From Acidobacteriota bacterium (GTDB taxonomy: Bacteria; Acidobacteriota; Terriglobia; UBA7540): a stretch of DNA of 64,000 nt. Both the position numbers and the translations under genes were made by a program. The DNA lies in assembly GCA_021817045.1 (NCBI GenBank), contig JAKAWG010000010.1:34211-98210 (forward strand). The letters run 5' to 3'. Shown piece after piece: positions 28,452 through 38,035 of this stretch; the stretch's first letter is position 1; every line of letters begins with the position of its first letter. The notes under the pieces are model-generated. The model worked only from the letters and a program-made list of their open reading frames with translations. It was not told where the DNA came from and did not search any database.

Positions 28452-29267
28452 ATGGAAATCAAAAATGGAGTCGGAGTAGTGACAGGAGCGGCGAGCGGTA
28501 TTGGCCGCGCGGTCGCCAATGAATTAGCCCGCCGGGGTGCCAAGGCGATCGCGTTGGTTGACCGCTCGGAAGCGGTGATAGAGACGGCCGACCAGATCAA
28601 GCACCTTGGCCACACAGAGCTTCAGCCCTTCGTGGGCGACACCACGAGTGCTGAGTTTCGCAAGCATGTTTTCGATAGAGTGTGCGGCCAATACGATGAC
28701 GTGAATTTTTGCGTTCCGGCCGCAGGGATCACGCGCGACGCGCTCGCCGTGAAAATCAACCGCGAGACAGGCGAGCCGGACATCTATCCCTCGGATACGT
28801 TTCGTCTGGTCATCGAAGTCGACCTCGTCGCGCCCGTCTATTGGGCGCTCGAAACCGTAGCGCGGATTGCAAAGTCGCGCAAACGGCGAAATCTGCGGCG
28901 TTGGGAGCCCGAAGAGGGAATGCAGGGAGCGATTGTCCTTGTCAGCTCTGTTTCGAGCAATGGAGTTAAAGGCCAGATCGCCTATGCCGCCGCGAAAGCG
29001 GGCTTGGATGGAGCTGCCGCGACCCTCTCTAAAGAGGCAATCTTTTATGGCGTGCGCTGCGCCGTCATTCACCCCGGGTTTACAGACACACCGATGGTTA
29101 GGGTGCTTGGCGACGAATACATCAGCACTCACATCCTGCCGGATACGCAACTCAGGCGCTTGATCCGGCCGGAAGAAATCGCCGATGCCATCTGCTTCAT
29201 GATTTCGAATTCGGCGGTGAGCGGAGAACTATGGGCCGATGCCGGCTGGCATCCGTCAGCGGCCTAG
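28452..29267 (+). CDS. SDR family oxidoreductase
   Basis: GVVTGAASGIGRAVANELARRGAKAIALVDRS; ATG 28452 after GGAGGGG; YAAAKAGLDGAAATL. Confidence 0.85.
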   Translation: MEIKNGVGVVTGAASGIGRAVANELARRGAKAIALVDRSEAVIETADQIKHLGHTELQPFVGDTTSAEFRKHVFDRVCGQYDDVNFCVPAAGITRDALAVKINRETGEPDIYPSDTFRLVIEVDLVAPVYWALETVARIAKSRKRRNLRRWEPEEGMQGAIVLVSSVSSNGVKGQIAYAAAKAGLDGAAATLSKEAIFYGVRCAVIHPGFTDTPMVRVLGDEYISTHILPDTQLRRLIRPEEIADAICFMISNSAVSGELWADAGWHPSAA

Positions 29268-29355
29268 CGCGCAACGAAAGGTTTGAATTCGGCCACGCTT
29301 CATCTCGAACAGTTTGTCGAAAAATCCTTGGAAAGTGTCATTTTGAGGCGTGAGG

Positions 29356-31290
29356 CTAGAAGTCTGTCAGGCCGCCTGGCGGAAGTGACATGCGCAGGGC
29401 GTTCAACACTGCCAAGAGGTCGATGATCTCCTGCGCCACGGCGCCGGAAACCGGAGGGAGGAAACCGGCGGCTGCGAAGAACATTCCCAAAATGCTGAGC
29501 GCCATACCGCCCACGGCGCTCTCGAGCGCAATGCCACGCATTCTGCGCCCGATGTGCATGAGCTCGTCAACTTTATTCAGCGACTGTTCCATAATGACCA
29601 CGTCCGCAGCCTCGGCGGTCACGTCGCTGTTGGTGCCGAAAGCAACGCCAACCGTGGCGGCGAGCAAGGCAGGCGCGTCATTAATCCCGTCGCCGACAAA
29701 GAGCGTCTCTGCGTGTTGTCTCGCCTCGCGCACCATGGCAACTTTTTCTTCCGGGCTCGTCCCCGCGTGAATTTCGCTGATCCCGACTGATTCGGCGAGA
29801 TAACGCACTTCCGACTCGCGGTCGCCGGAGAGCAGCATCACCCGGGTCACCTGATGTCGAGGGTGCAGATGGCGGATAAACTGATGGCTTTCGCGGCGTG
29901 GTGTATCACGGAAGCGGAACAAGCCTGCATAGGCGCCATCGATGAAAACCAAGCACTCCAGGCCACCGGCCGGGGGAGGCAGCTCATCAGGCGCGCGGAC
30001 CGCTCTGCCGCGGCCGGTGATGTGAACGAGATGACCCTCAACGGTGCCCTGCAGGCCCTCGCCGGGCTTCTCGCTGACCTTGTCCACGCGTTGAAGGGGA
30101 AGTCCATCGTTCTTTGCGGCCTTCAGAATCGCGCCCGCCAGGGGATGCTTGGAGTAGCGTTCCAAGCTCGCCGCCGCCCCCAAGACCTGCTCTCGACTAA
30201 ACCCAGAAGGACACAGCACTTCGGTCAACGTCGGGTTTCCGTAAGTCAGCGTGCCCGTTTTGTCAAAGATGAGAGTCGTACAGGAGTCGATTTGTTCGAG
30301 AGCGGCAGGATTCTTAATCACAATCCCGCGACGCGCCGATAGCGAAATGGCCCCAATCACTACCACGGGAATCGCGATGAGCAAGGGACACGGCGTCGCG
30401 ACCACCAGGACCGCGAGGAACCGGTGGGAACTTCCGCTGAGCAAGCCGCTGAGCCCGGCCAGGGCGACCGCGGCCGGGGTATACCAGGCGCCAAGCCGGT
30501 CACCAATTCGTCGTAGACGCGGTCGGCTGATCTCCGAACGCTCCACCACCTTCATGATCTTTGCGTAGCGGGAATCGACCGGTAGCTTTGTGGCTGTGAT
30601 CGTGAGCGCGGTATCCTCATTAACCGCTCCGGATATGACTTGCGAGCCGGGAGCTTTGGACATCTCGAACGGCTCGCCGGTCAAGTACGATTCATCCATG
30701 GCTCCGTGGCCCTCGGCGACAACGCCATCCACAGGACAAATTTCGTGCGGAAAGACAACGAGCGACTCGCCGATGGCAATTTCGTCGAGCCCAATATCGG
30801 TTACCCCGCGTTCGTCCTTTCGGTGCGCGATTTGCGGCATCCGTTTCGCCAGCGCTTCGAGCACCGACGACGCGCGGCGCGTGGCATAGTGTTCGAGCGC
30901 TGTGCCTCCCGAAAGCATCAGCACCACGATCACGCCCACAAGATATTGTCCCAGCAAGGCCGCAGTAAGAATGGAGATACCCGCCAGAAGATCCGATCCA
31001 AACTCGCGCCGCCAAACCTTCGTGGATAAATCCCAAAGCAGCGGCACGCCGCCGGCGGCCAGCGCGACGTAAAGGGGAATCTGCCAGGCGAGGAATGGGA
31101 ATTTGAAGACGTATCGGAACAAGAGGTGAAGGAAAATCGCAGCGGCGGAAAGAATCGCGATATAGCTTTCCTTGCGAGAGCGCGGCGGCTGCTTCCGCGG
31201 CCCCGGTCGGTTACCGCTTGCCTGGGCGCCCGTGTTGCCGGATCGGTCCGTCGCCTCGTTCCGTGTTAAGACTTCGGGATGAAATGACAT
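29356..31290 (-). CDS. Heavy-metal translocating P1B-type ATPase
   Basis: TPCPLLIAIPV (CPx motif), DKTGTLTYGNPTLTE, GDGINDAPALLAATVGVAFG. Confidence 0.92.
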   Translation of the reverse strand: MSFHPEVLTRNEATDRSGNTGAQASGNRPGPRKQPPRSRKESYIAILSAAAIFLHLLFRYVFKFPFLAWQIPLYVALAAGGVPLLWDLSTKVWRREFGSDLLAGISILTAALLGQYLVGVIVVLMLSGGTALEHYATRRASSVLEALAKRMPQIAHRKDERGVTDIGLDEIAIGESLVVFPHEICPVDGVVAEGHGAMDESYLTGEPFEMSKAPGSQVISGAVNEDTALTITATKLPVDSRYAKIMKVVERSEISRPRLRRIGDRLGAWYTPAAVALAGLSGLLSGSSHRFLAVLVVATPCPLLIAIPVVVIGAISLSARRGIVIKNPAALEQIDSCTTLIFDKTGTLTYGNPTLTEVLCPSGFSREQVLGAAASLERYSKHPLAGAILKAAKNDGLPLQRVDKVSEKPGEGLQGTVEGHLVHITGRGRAVRAPDELPPPAGGLECLVFIDGAYAGLFRFRDTPRRESHQFIRHLHPRHQVTRVMLLSGDRESEVRYLAESVGISEIHAGTSPEEKVAMVREARQHAETLFVGDGINDAPALLAATVGVAFGTNSDVTAEAADVVIMEQSLNKVDELMHIGRRMRGIALESAVGGMALSILGMFFAAAGFLPPVSGAVAQEIIDLLAVLNALRMSLPPGGLTDF

Positions 31291-31429
31291 TTTCGTACTA
31301 CTGGGAAATCAGCACACTTCGCCGCTTTCTTTTCTTACCCTTTTTCTCGACTTCGGTGCTGTAACGCGGATCACATGGCCGAGCAAGGCGGAGGTCTTAC
31401 CGCGGTTTTCATATCATGGTGGCAAGGTT

Positions 31430-31506
31430 TTCTGTAGCGGCGCTCGGAGCCTGCCCTGACGCAGGAAGGGAGCGCCGAACTACCGGCGGCGAGACGCCGC
31501 TACAGC
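31430..31506. repeat. Intergenic palindromic repeat (GTAGCGGCGCTCGGAG ... GCCGCTACAG)
   Basis: Ends GTAGCGGCG / CGCCGCTAC are inverted; related fragments near 37970-37982 and 44094-44101. Confidence 0.5.
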
Positions 31507-31687
31507 AATGGAAGTCACTTTAACTATGAGGTCTGTGCAAAACGATTGGTGGTGCTCAAAGCGGGAAGCACAAAATGCACGAATCGGTCCGAGAAGCAAC
31601 CGCTGGCCAAAGGCAATTCGGCACCATCTTGGACGTCGGAGAGAGCGGAAGGCTGAAGCCATGCCCTGATACGCGGCCAAACCAGAG

Positions 31688-31930
31688 TTATCTTCGCGGG
31701 CCTGGACGAGGTCCATTGGTTTCGACTTTTGGCGCAGGCCTGTACATTTCGACCGTTCGCAGATGGATAACCTCGCCTGTCTCGGGATTCATCTCCGGCA
31801 AGATCTCATAAGACTCCAGGCGTACCCTGTAACCGCTATCTTCCAATTCAAGCACGCGCCGCTGAAAGACCTCGGGATCCCATTCCCGGACGACGACGAT
31901 CTCCGGTTCGTCCATTTCTTTTTCCATCAC
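31688..31930 (-). CDS. Small conserved-looking hypothetical protein
   Basis: 80 aa, PEIVVVREWDPEVFQRRVLELEDSGYRVRLESYEILPEMNPETGEVIHLRTVEMYRP. Confidence 0.55.
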   Translation of the reverse strand: MMEKEMDEPEIVVVREWDPEVFQRRVLELEDSGYRVRLESYEILPEMNPETGEVIHLRTVEMYRPAPKVETNGPRPGPRR

Positions 31931-32078
31931 GCGGGCAACCTTGGTCTCCGGAAATCAAAATAGGACCCGGCGTCACTCATTGTACTTTACAGAACACGGC
32001 ACGACCAAGTCCAGCGGTGCGTTGAAGAAGCCAGGCAGAGTCTCGCCCGCTGGGGACCAGCAACCGTTGTCCAACATC

Positions 32079-32825
32079 TTAGAGTTGAATCCTGGAAAAC
32101 AGGTAGCTGCCAATTGCCAGTAAAATCGCCGTAAGGATCCCAAGCACGGCGAAATCGGTTCCCAAGCCGAAGTGAAAACCGTGGCTCAATGCGCCGCGGA
32201 TTCCGTCGACGCCGTAAGTCACCGGATTCACCCGCAGCACGGCCCGCAGAAACTTCGGTAATCCTCGCATCGGGAACAAAGCGTCGGAAAAGAAAAAGAG
32301 CGGCAGCACGATGAAATTCATGATGAGCTGGAAACCTTGCATGTCTTCAAGCACCGAAGCGATGGAGGTGCCGATCGCCGTGAACAGCACTGCGATCAGA
32401 AACATGAATGCCAGCGCCACCGGCACCAGCCTAACCCGCTCTACTCGGAATCCCGCTACGACGCACACGACGAAAATAAACGCACCCTGTAGCAGCGCCA
32501 CCGTCGCCCCGCCCAGTGTCCGGCCCAGAACGATTTGCAGCCTCGAGACGGGAGCAACCAGCGTTTCCTTCAGGAAGCCGAACTGGCGGTCCCAGATGAT
32601 TTCGATTCCCGTGAACACCGCGGTGAACAGGATGGCCATGGCAATGATTCCCGGCGCCAAAAACTGGATGTAGCTGCCGCCGCCGGCTTTGGCGAAGATG
32701 GGGCCGAAACCGAAGCCCAGCGCGAGCAGAAATAGCACCGGCTGGCCCAGCGAGCCGACGATGCGCGACCGGGAGCGGAGGTAGCGTTTCAGTTGCCTCA
32801 GCCAGAGAATATAGATCGCGCTCAT
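32079..32825 (-). CDS. ABC-2 type (DrrB-like) transporter permease
   Basis: LWLRQLKRYLRSRSRIVGSLGQPVLFLLALGFGFGPIFAKAGGGSYIQFLAPGIIAMAILFTAVFTGIEIIWDRQFGFLKETLVAPVSR. Confidence 0.88.
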   Translation of the reverse strand: MSAIYILWLRQLKRYLRSRSRIVGSLGQPVLFLLALGFGFGPIFAKAGGGSYIQFLAPGIIAMAILFTAVFTGIEIIWDRQFGFLKETLVAPVSRLQIVLGRTLGGATVALLQGAFIFVVCVVAGFRVERVRLVPVALAFMFLIAVLFTAIGTSIASVLEDMQGFQLIMNFIVLPLFFFSDALFPMRGLPKFLRAVLRVNPVTYGVDGIRGALSHGFHFGLGTDFAVLGILTAILLAIGSYLFSRIQL

Positions 32826-33622
32826 CGTCTCCCCCTCCATACCCGTCCCATCATTCTCAACTGATCGACCGAAGACGCCTCTTCCTCGCGAATGGTATGT
32901 CCAGTGACCGCGATGAAAGCGTCTTCGAGAGTGGCGCTGCCGGTTTTTCGCTTCAATTCCGCGGTCGGGTCTTGCGCCACGATTTTCCCGTGATCGATCA
33001 CGGCGACCAGATCGGCAACCCGGTCTGCTTCCTCCATGTAGTGCGTGGTGAAGAAAACGGTTACTCCTTTTTCCTTGGCGAGGCTTTGAATGAAACTCCA
33101 GATATGGTTGCGCGTCTGGGGATCGAGGCCGAGGGTTGGCTCATCGAGAAAGAGGATTTTCGGCTGATGCAGCAGGCCGCGGGCGAGCTCCAACCTCCGC
33201 TTCATGCCGCCGGAAAATTGTTTCACCTGGTCATTGCGCCGGTCGGCGAGCTCGACGAAAGCGAGCAGCGCACCAATCTTCCCCTTCCTCTCGGCGGGCG
33301 CAACCCCGTAGAGCACGGCGTGCAATTCCATGTTTTCAAATGCGGTGAGTTCGTCGTCCAGGCTCGGGTCTTGGAAAACGATTCCAAACGATCGCCGCAC
33401 CCGCTGCTGATCGCGAGTGGGATCGTAGCCGTCCACCCGGATCGTGCCGCTGGTGGGGCGCAAAACGGTGGTCAGCATTTTGATCGTGGTGGTTTTTCCG
33501 GCGCCGTTCGGACCCAGAAAGCCAAAAATGGAACCTTCCGGCACGCGGAAGGAGACGTGGTCAACGGCGCAAAAAGCGCCGAAGTTTTTTACCAGGTCGT
33601 TTACTTCGATGATCGCACTCAT
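32822..33622 (-). CDS. ABC transporter ATP-binding protein (DrrA/daunorubicin-resistance type)
   Basis: GFLGPNGAGKTTTIKMLTTVLRPTSGTIRVDGYD, QFSGGMKRRLELARGLLHQPKILFLDEPTLGLDPQTRNHIW. Confidence 0.93.
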   Translation of the reverse strand: MSAIIEVNDLVKNFGAFCAVDHVSFRVPEGSIFGFLGPNGAGKTTTIKMLTTVLRPTSGTIRVDGYDPTRDQQRVRRSFGIVFQDPSLDDELTAFENMELHAVLYGVAPAERKGKIGALLAFVELADRRNDQVKQFSGGMKRRLELARGLLHQPKILFLDEPTLGLDPQTRNHIWSFIQSLAKEKGVTVFFTTHYMEEADRVADLVAVIDHGKIVAQDPTAELKRKTGSATLEDAFIAVTGHTIREEEASSVDQLRMMGRVWRGRR

Positions 33623-34159
33623 TGTTTCCTAGATTCCTCGCCTTTTCCGGCTGCATTGCCGGTAGCAGCAAAAACGCCGCTCGTGCTTCGCCACCTGCGG
33701 ACTCAAAGTCGTTCTTCCGCGGGCCGGTCGGTCCAGCCTGTGGCTGATGAGAGAATTCTAATGTTGTTGATTCTAAAGGGTTGGTAGGCTTCGTTCCGAA
33801 ACTTTTTTGGCTCGCGCCTCTCCTTCTCTTCACCTCTCGATCTTCCGCGTCACAATCACCGAGAGGATTCTATCAGACTGCGATGAGACAGTTGCGACAG
33901 TTGATACGGATGAGACAGTTTTTCTCTCTAAAAGCCGCACACCCGGAAACGCACGGGACGCGCTACCCTGCTCCCGACTCCATCGCTTCCCGCAGGAGCC
34001 GATATGGCATGGCGGCCCTCGGTTACATTCGGAGCGAAGGTTATGTGGTGAGAATGCCAGGCGTCCGCGAACTAAGAGTGGAGGTATTCGTTCCCGGAGA
34101 ATGATAGAATTTACGTTACTCCGGGCGCTTGCGACCCTGGTGCAGGATAGGGCTTGGTG

Positions 34160-36343
34160 ATGATTGAAAGGGATTTCGATGTCTCCTTTGTTGCTGATCT
34201 CGCCTTGAGAGAGAAGCAGATTCAGCAGAACTACCGACCGGTTATCGCGGTCCACAAGTGGTTCGCTCGCCGTCCTGGAACACTCTTTAGAGCCCTTCTT
34301 CTCTCTGAGTTTGGCTCGCGCCCTCTGCGCGAGGCTTTCTATGAGGCCAACGACCTGAGGGGAAAACGGGTGGCGGATCCTTTTATGGGAGGCGGAACGC
34401 CGCTTCTTGAGGCAAACCGTATCGGCTGTGACGTCATCGGCTGCGACATCAATCCAATGGCATGCTGGATCGTTCGGGAAGAAATTGACCACATTGATCT
34501 TAGAGAATACCGAGCGTCGGCAAAGAGAATCCGGACACAGCTTGAGACGAGCATTGGTGACCTCTACAGAAGTACTTGCCTTTGCTGTGGTTCTCCGAAG
34601 GCACATGTTAAGTACTTTCTTTGGGTCAAGACGCAGCCATGCCCGAACTGCTATGCGAGCGTTGACCTTTTTCCTGGATATCTTGTTGCACAAAACCGGC
34701 GGCATCCCAAGAATGTCCTCGTTTGCGCGAGGTGTGGTGAACTCTGCGAATGCCAAGACCAGTTCAATCCGGGTAAATGTCAATTTTGTGGGGCGTGTTT
34801 AGTGCTTCGGGGACCAGCCAGCAGAAACTCGTGCCGATGTCCTCATTGCGGCGAGGTCATCAAGTATCCGAATCCAGGTCTCGGCGCACCTCGACACCGA
34901 CTGTTCGCTATCGAGTATCACTGTCCTGATTGTAAGGGCAGACACAAAGGCAGGTTCTTCAAGAGGCCAGACGAACGGGACCTTACAAAACTGTCTGAAG
35001 CTGAGGCACTGAGGAGCGGAATTACCGCCGAGTTTATTCCCTCAGATACGATTCCTGACGGGGACGAGACCGACAGACTCCACCGATGGGGATACACCTA
35101 TTACCAGCAAATGTTTAACGCACGGCAACTGGTCGGCCTAGAGTTCATCTGCCAAATTATCAGCCGCGAGCCGTGTGAGCGTGTCCAGCACGCTCTTGCC
35201 ACAAACCTGTCAGATTTGCTTCGTTACCAGAATATGCTTTGCCGCTATGACACCATGGCTTTGAAATCGCTAGACATATTTTCTGTCCATGGGTTTCCGG
35301 TGAGCCTGGTGCAATGCGAATCGAACATTTTAGGAATCCCTAATGGGCCGAAGGACGCTAGTATCGGAAGCGGAGGATGGTCAAACATTTCGGAGAAATA
35401 TGTTAAAGCGAAGGCGTATTGTGATCATCCGTTCGAGGTTCGCCACAGCGGCTCAAGGAAGTTGAGGGTTTTTATCAATGGTGAGTGGATCGGTGAATCA
35501 AGGAATGACTCGCTTGGGCGGGAATCTAGAGATGTGGACCTCAGGTGCGCAGACGCTGCTTCCGTTGCGATGACTCCAAATAGCTTGGATGTGGTATTGA
35601 CTGACCCCCCTTACTTTGGAAACGTTCAATATGCCGAGCTAATCGATTTTTGCTACGTCTGGTTGCGCCGTCTCGCAAGACGTAGCGAGCCGCTTTTCAC
35701 TCAGGCTTCCACGAGAAACTGCTGTGAGCTGACGGGGAATGAAAACATGAAGCGAGATCTTGCAAGCTTTACGGATGGACTTTCGAGAGCTTTTCAAAAA
35801 ATGTCCGAAGGCCTGAAGGCAGGGGCACCGCTGATTTTCACATATCACCACAACCTGCTCGAAGCTTATTACCCCATTGCCGTGGCAATCCTCGATTCTG
35901 GGCTGACCTGCTCAGCCTCGATACCGTGCCCTGCAGAAATGGGAGCCTCGATTCACATCAACGGAACAGAATCGTCCATAATTGACACTGTTTTCGTGTG
36001 CAGGAAAACTGGTACCACACGCCGCGAACTTATCGTGACCAGCGTTGAGGAGACTGCGGGTCTAGTACGGAAGGATTTGGTGAGGCTAACGGTTGGGGGA
36101 GTGAAACCGACGCGTGGCGATGTGCGCTGCATTGCCCGTGGGCATTTGATACGCCTCGCGATTTGGCACCTGCGGAAAGAGTGGGATTGCCGACTATCTA
36201 CTCGGTCAAGGCTAGCGGCCGTCGAACGATATGTCAACCAGCATGGAGGGTCGGCCGCCATCGAGAAATTCCTGGTCGGCATTCCAGAGAAGGCCAGAAA
36301 TCTCACGCACAACGTGCCAATGCCACTAGACCATTCAGCTTAA
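34160..36343 (+). CDS. DUF1156-like DNA adenine/cytosine methyltransferase with multiple zinc ribbons
   Basis: VHKWFARRPGTLFRALLLSEF, DPFMGGGTPLLEANRIGCDVIGCDINPMA (motif I), VVLTDPPYFGNVQYAELIDFCYVWLRR (DPPY motif IV), four CxxC-type pairs between the motifs. Confidence 0.8.
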   Translation: MIERDFDVSFVADLALREKQIQQNYRPVIAVHKWFARRPGTLFRALLLSEFGSRPLREAFYEANDLRGKRVADPFMGGGTPLLEANRIGCDVIGCDINPMACWIVREEIDHIDLREYRASAKRIRTQLETSIGDLYRSTCLCCGSPKAHVKYFLWVKTQPCPNCYASVDLFPGYLVAQNRRHPKNVLVCARCGELCECQDQFNPGKCQFCGACLVLRGPASRNSCRCPHCGEVIKYPNPGLGAPRHRLFAIEYHCPDCKGRHKGRFFKRPDERDLTKLSEAEALRSGITAEFIPSDTIPDGDETDRLHRWGYTYYQQMFNARQLVGLEFICQIISREPCERVQHALATNLSDLLRYQNMLCRYDTMALKSLDIFSVHGFPVSLVQCESNILGIPNGPKDASIGSGGWSNISEKYVKAKAYCDHPFEVRHSGSRKLRVFINGEWIGESRNDSLGRESRDVDLRCADAASVAMTPNSLDVVLTDPPYFGNVQYAELIDFCYVWLRRLARRSEPLFTQASTRNCCELTGNENMKRDLASFTDGLSRAFQKMSEGLKAGAPLIFTYHHNLLEAYYPIAVAILDSGLTCSASIPCPAEMGASIHINGTESSIIDTVFVCRKTGTTRRELIVTSVEETAGLVRKDLVRLTVGGVKPTRGDVRCIARGHLIRLAIWHLRKEWDCRLSTRSRLAAVERYVNQHGGSAAIEKFLVGIPEKARNLTHNVPMPLDHSA

Positions 36344-36350
36344 TCCATCA

Positions 36351-37382
36351 ATGCCATTAAATCCTTTCGAAGTTCCATTTTCGGAGCTCAAAGCGAATCC
36401 TGAGCCGTATGTTACCTCTGTGTTTTCCAACTTAATCTCTGAGTTTCTTGTCATGCCCAAAGGAGAGGGCTTTGTTGAGTATTCAGTCTTTGATGACGCA
36501 TACGAAAAACTCAAACAGGCCACCTCGGGCTTCCAACGAATTACCGCAGACGTAGTCCTCCCCGTAGCAATCACGTATCCGATCTCAATCGTGGTCCTTC
36601 GATCCATGCTGGGGTTTTCTCCCTCAGAATGGGCATACTTGGCAAGCCAGAAAGGGGGCACCGAGGTTACCCAAGGATTCGTGCGCTCATTTGACCGTAA
36701 AATCAGGATGCGACCTTCCGAGGCGTTGAAACTCTCTCGCATGGTCCTCGAAAGGCTCACGGTGCTTGTGGAGGCGGCTTGCCAACTCTTGAATGAGGGA
36801 TCTCCGGAAGTTGATTCTCGAAAAATCCATCGGCTGGATAAGGCAGACACAAAGAAAGGAGCTGACAGCATTCGGAGCCTTTCAGGGATTGGCGTACCTT
36901 ACTCGATCCTTCTTTACGAACGATTCCTCGGGAGGCCATTTGCCGGGCACCGGGATTCCGTGAGCGAGCTTGTCGGAGATAATCTGGAATTGGCAGTCGA
37001 GAACGTTCTCGACAAGGCCGGTATCAGTTACCGGAAGACGAAACGTGCCGAGCGAATTCCCGGCTTTGACCAGGCTCCGGATTTTATTGTCCCGAATGAA
37101 TTCAACCCCAAAGTAGTTATAGAGGCCAAAATCACCGAAGACGACGGAACGGCCCGAGATAAAGTCACGCGAATTCAGCACCTGGGCGAACTCAGCTTGG
37201 CCGGGCAGCCTACGGGTCAGCCGAAATATGAGGTCATAGCTTGCATTGGTGGCCGGGGGTTTGGTGTTCGCCGAGAAGATATGCGGAAGATGCTGCTTGC
37301 CACGAGAGGAAAGGTATTCACTTTAAGAACGATTGAACGCATGGTGGATTGTTCCGCATTGAAGAATTCTCGAACAAAGTAG
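36351..37382 (+). CDS. Putative restriction endonuclease, PD-(D/E)XK type, partner of the upstream methyltransferase
   Basis: GDNLELAVENVLDKAGISYRKTKRAERIPGFDQAPDFIVPNEFNPKVVIEAKITEDDGTARDKVTRIQHLGEL: PD...(E)xK-like catalytic signature; starts 7 nt after the methyltransferase stop. Confidence 0.7.
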   Translation: MPLNPFEVPFSELKANPEPYVTSVFSNLISEFLVMPKGEGFVEYSVFDDAYEKLKQATSGFQRITADVVLPVAITYPISIVVLRSMLGFSPSEWAYLASQKGGTEVTQGFVRSFDRKIRMRPSEALKLSRMVLERLTVLVEAACQLLNEGSPEVDSRKIHRLDKADTKKGADSIRSLSGIGVPYSILLYERFLGRPFAGHRDSVSELVGDNLELAVENVLDKAGISYRKTKRAERIPGFDQAPDFIVPNEFNPKVVIEAKITEDDGTARDKVTRIQHLGELSLAGQPTGQPKYEVIACIGGRGFGVRREDMRKMLLATRGKVFTLRTIERMVDCSALKNSRTK

Positions 37383-37476
37383 ATAACAACGGGCGTCGTG
37401 AGCTGCGGCTTTAGACCGGAATCCGACGGCGCGTACTCCGAGGACGTCCCGCCGGAAGCGCGGGGCCCCTGTGTTG

Positions 37477-37591
37477 GCGGCTATCAAGCGAAGACCAGCT
37501 GCGCTACTGCAAAGTGGCCACGGCCCTGTCTGATACCATCCGCTTGATGGCGGAAATTGACAGGGCTATTCCCAAGTGGCCCATCGAATAG
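37477..37591 (+). pseudogene. Possible C-terminal remnant of an N6-adenine DNA methyltransferase
   Basis: Open frame lacking a start: SSEDQLRYCKVATALSDTIRLMAEIDRAIPKWPIE-stop; resembles C-terminal tails of large restriction methylases. Confidence 0.35.
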
Positions 37592-37697
37592 GGCCGGTCG
37601 TCGAGATTTGTTAGGCAGGAACAGTGAGAGGGCGGGGCAGAAGCTGTGCCGACAGAGATCGCGGCACAGCCCGCCGCGCTCAGGAAAGGATCGGCCC

Positions 37698-37742
37698 GAT
37701 GGGTGGCGCACACATGGCGTGGTTTGCCATGTCGGCGGATTC
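37698..37742. repeat. GGGTGGCGCACACATGGC-type dispersed repeat, copy 1 (partial)
   Basis: gggtggcgcacacatggcgtggtttgccatgtcggcgg; related to repeats at 40443-40556, 42084-42160 and 52297-52336. Confidence 0.6.
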
Positions 37743-38035
37743 CTGAGGTCCAATCTTTTCTCGCGTCATCGACACCCTCGCCTTCCTGATGGCAGACATC
37801 ACAGAGCGCTGTCTGCCACCCGCGGTTGAAAAATCAGCCCGGATTGTTATACTTGCTCGTTACAATTCATGCCCGGTTCGTCCGCCGCAGCGGATAGCAA
37901 GCACTGCGAAGTCTTGGTAGTTTTTCAGTTTGACGTAGAGGCGGCGCGGAACCTTGTTTGGCGAGGTAAACTCGCCGCTACAAAATCATTCTGAGACACC
38001 AGCGGATTCTTATCCATCATGCGAGGGGGTTCACC

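Noticed and set aside
33781-34104. 107-aa plus-strand ORF upstream of the R-M methyltransferase, considered as a controller protein
   Set aside because: No HTH signature, overlaps other frames and looks non-coding.
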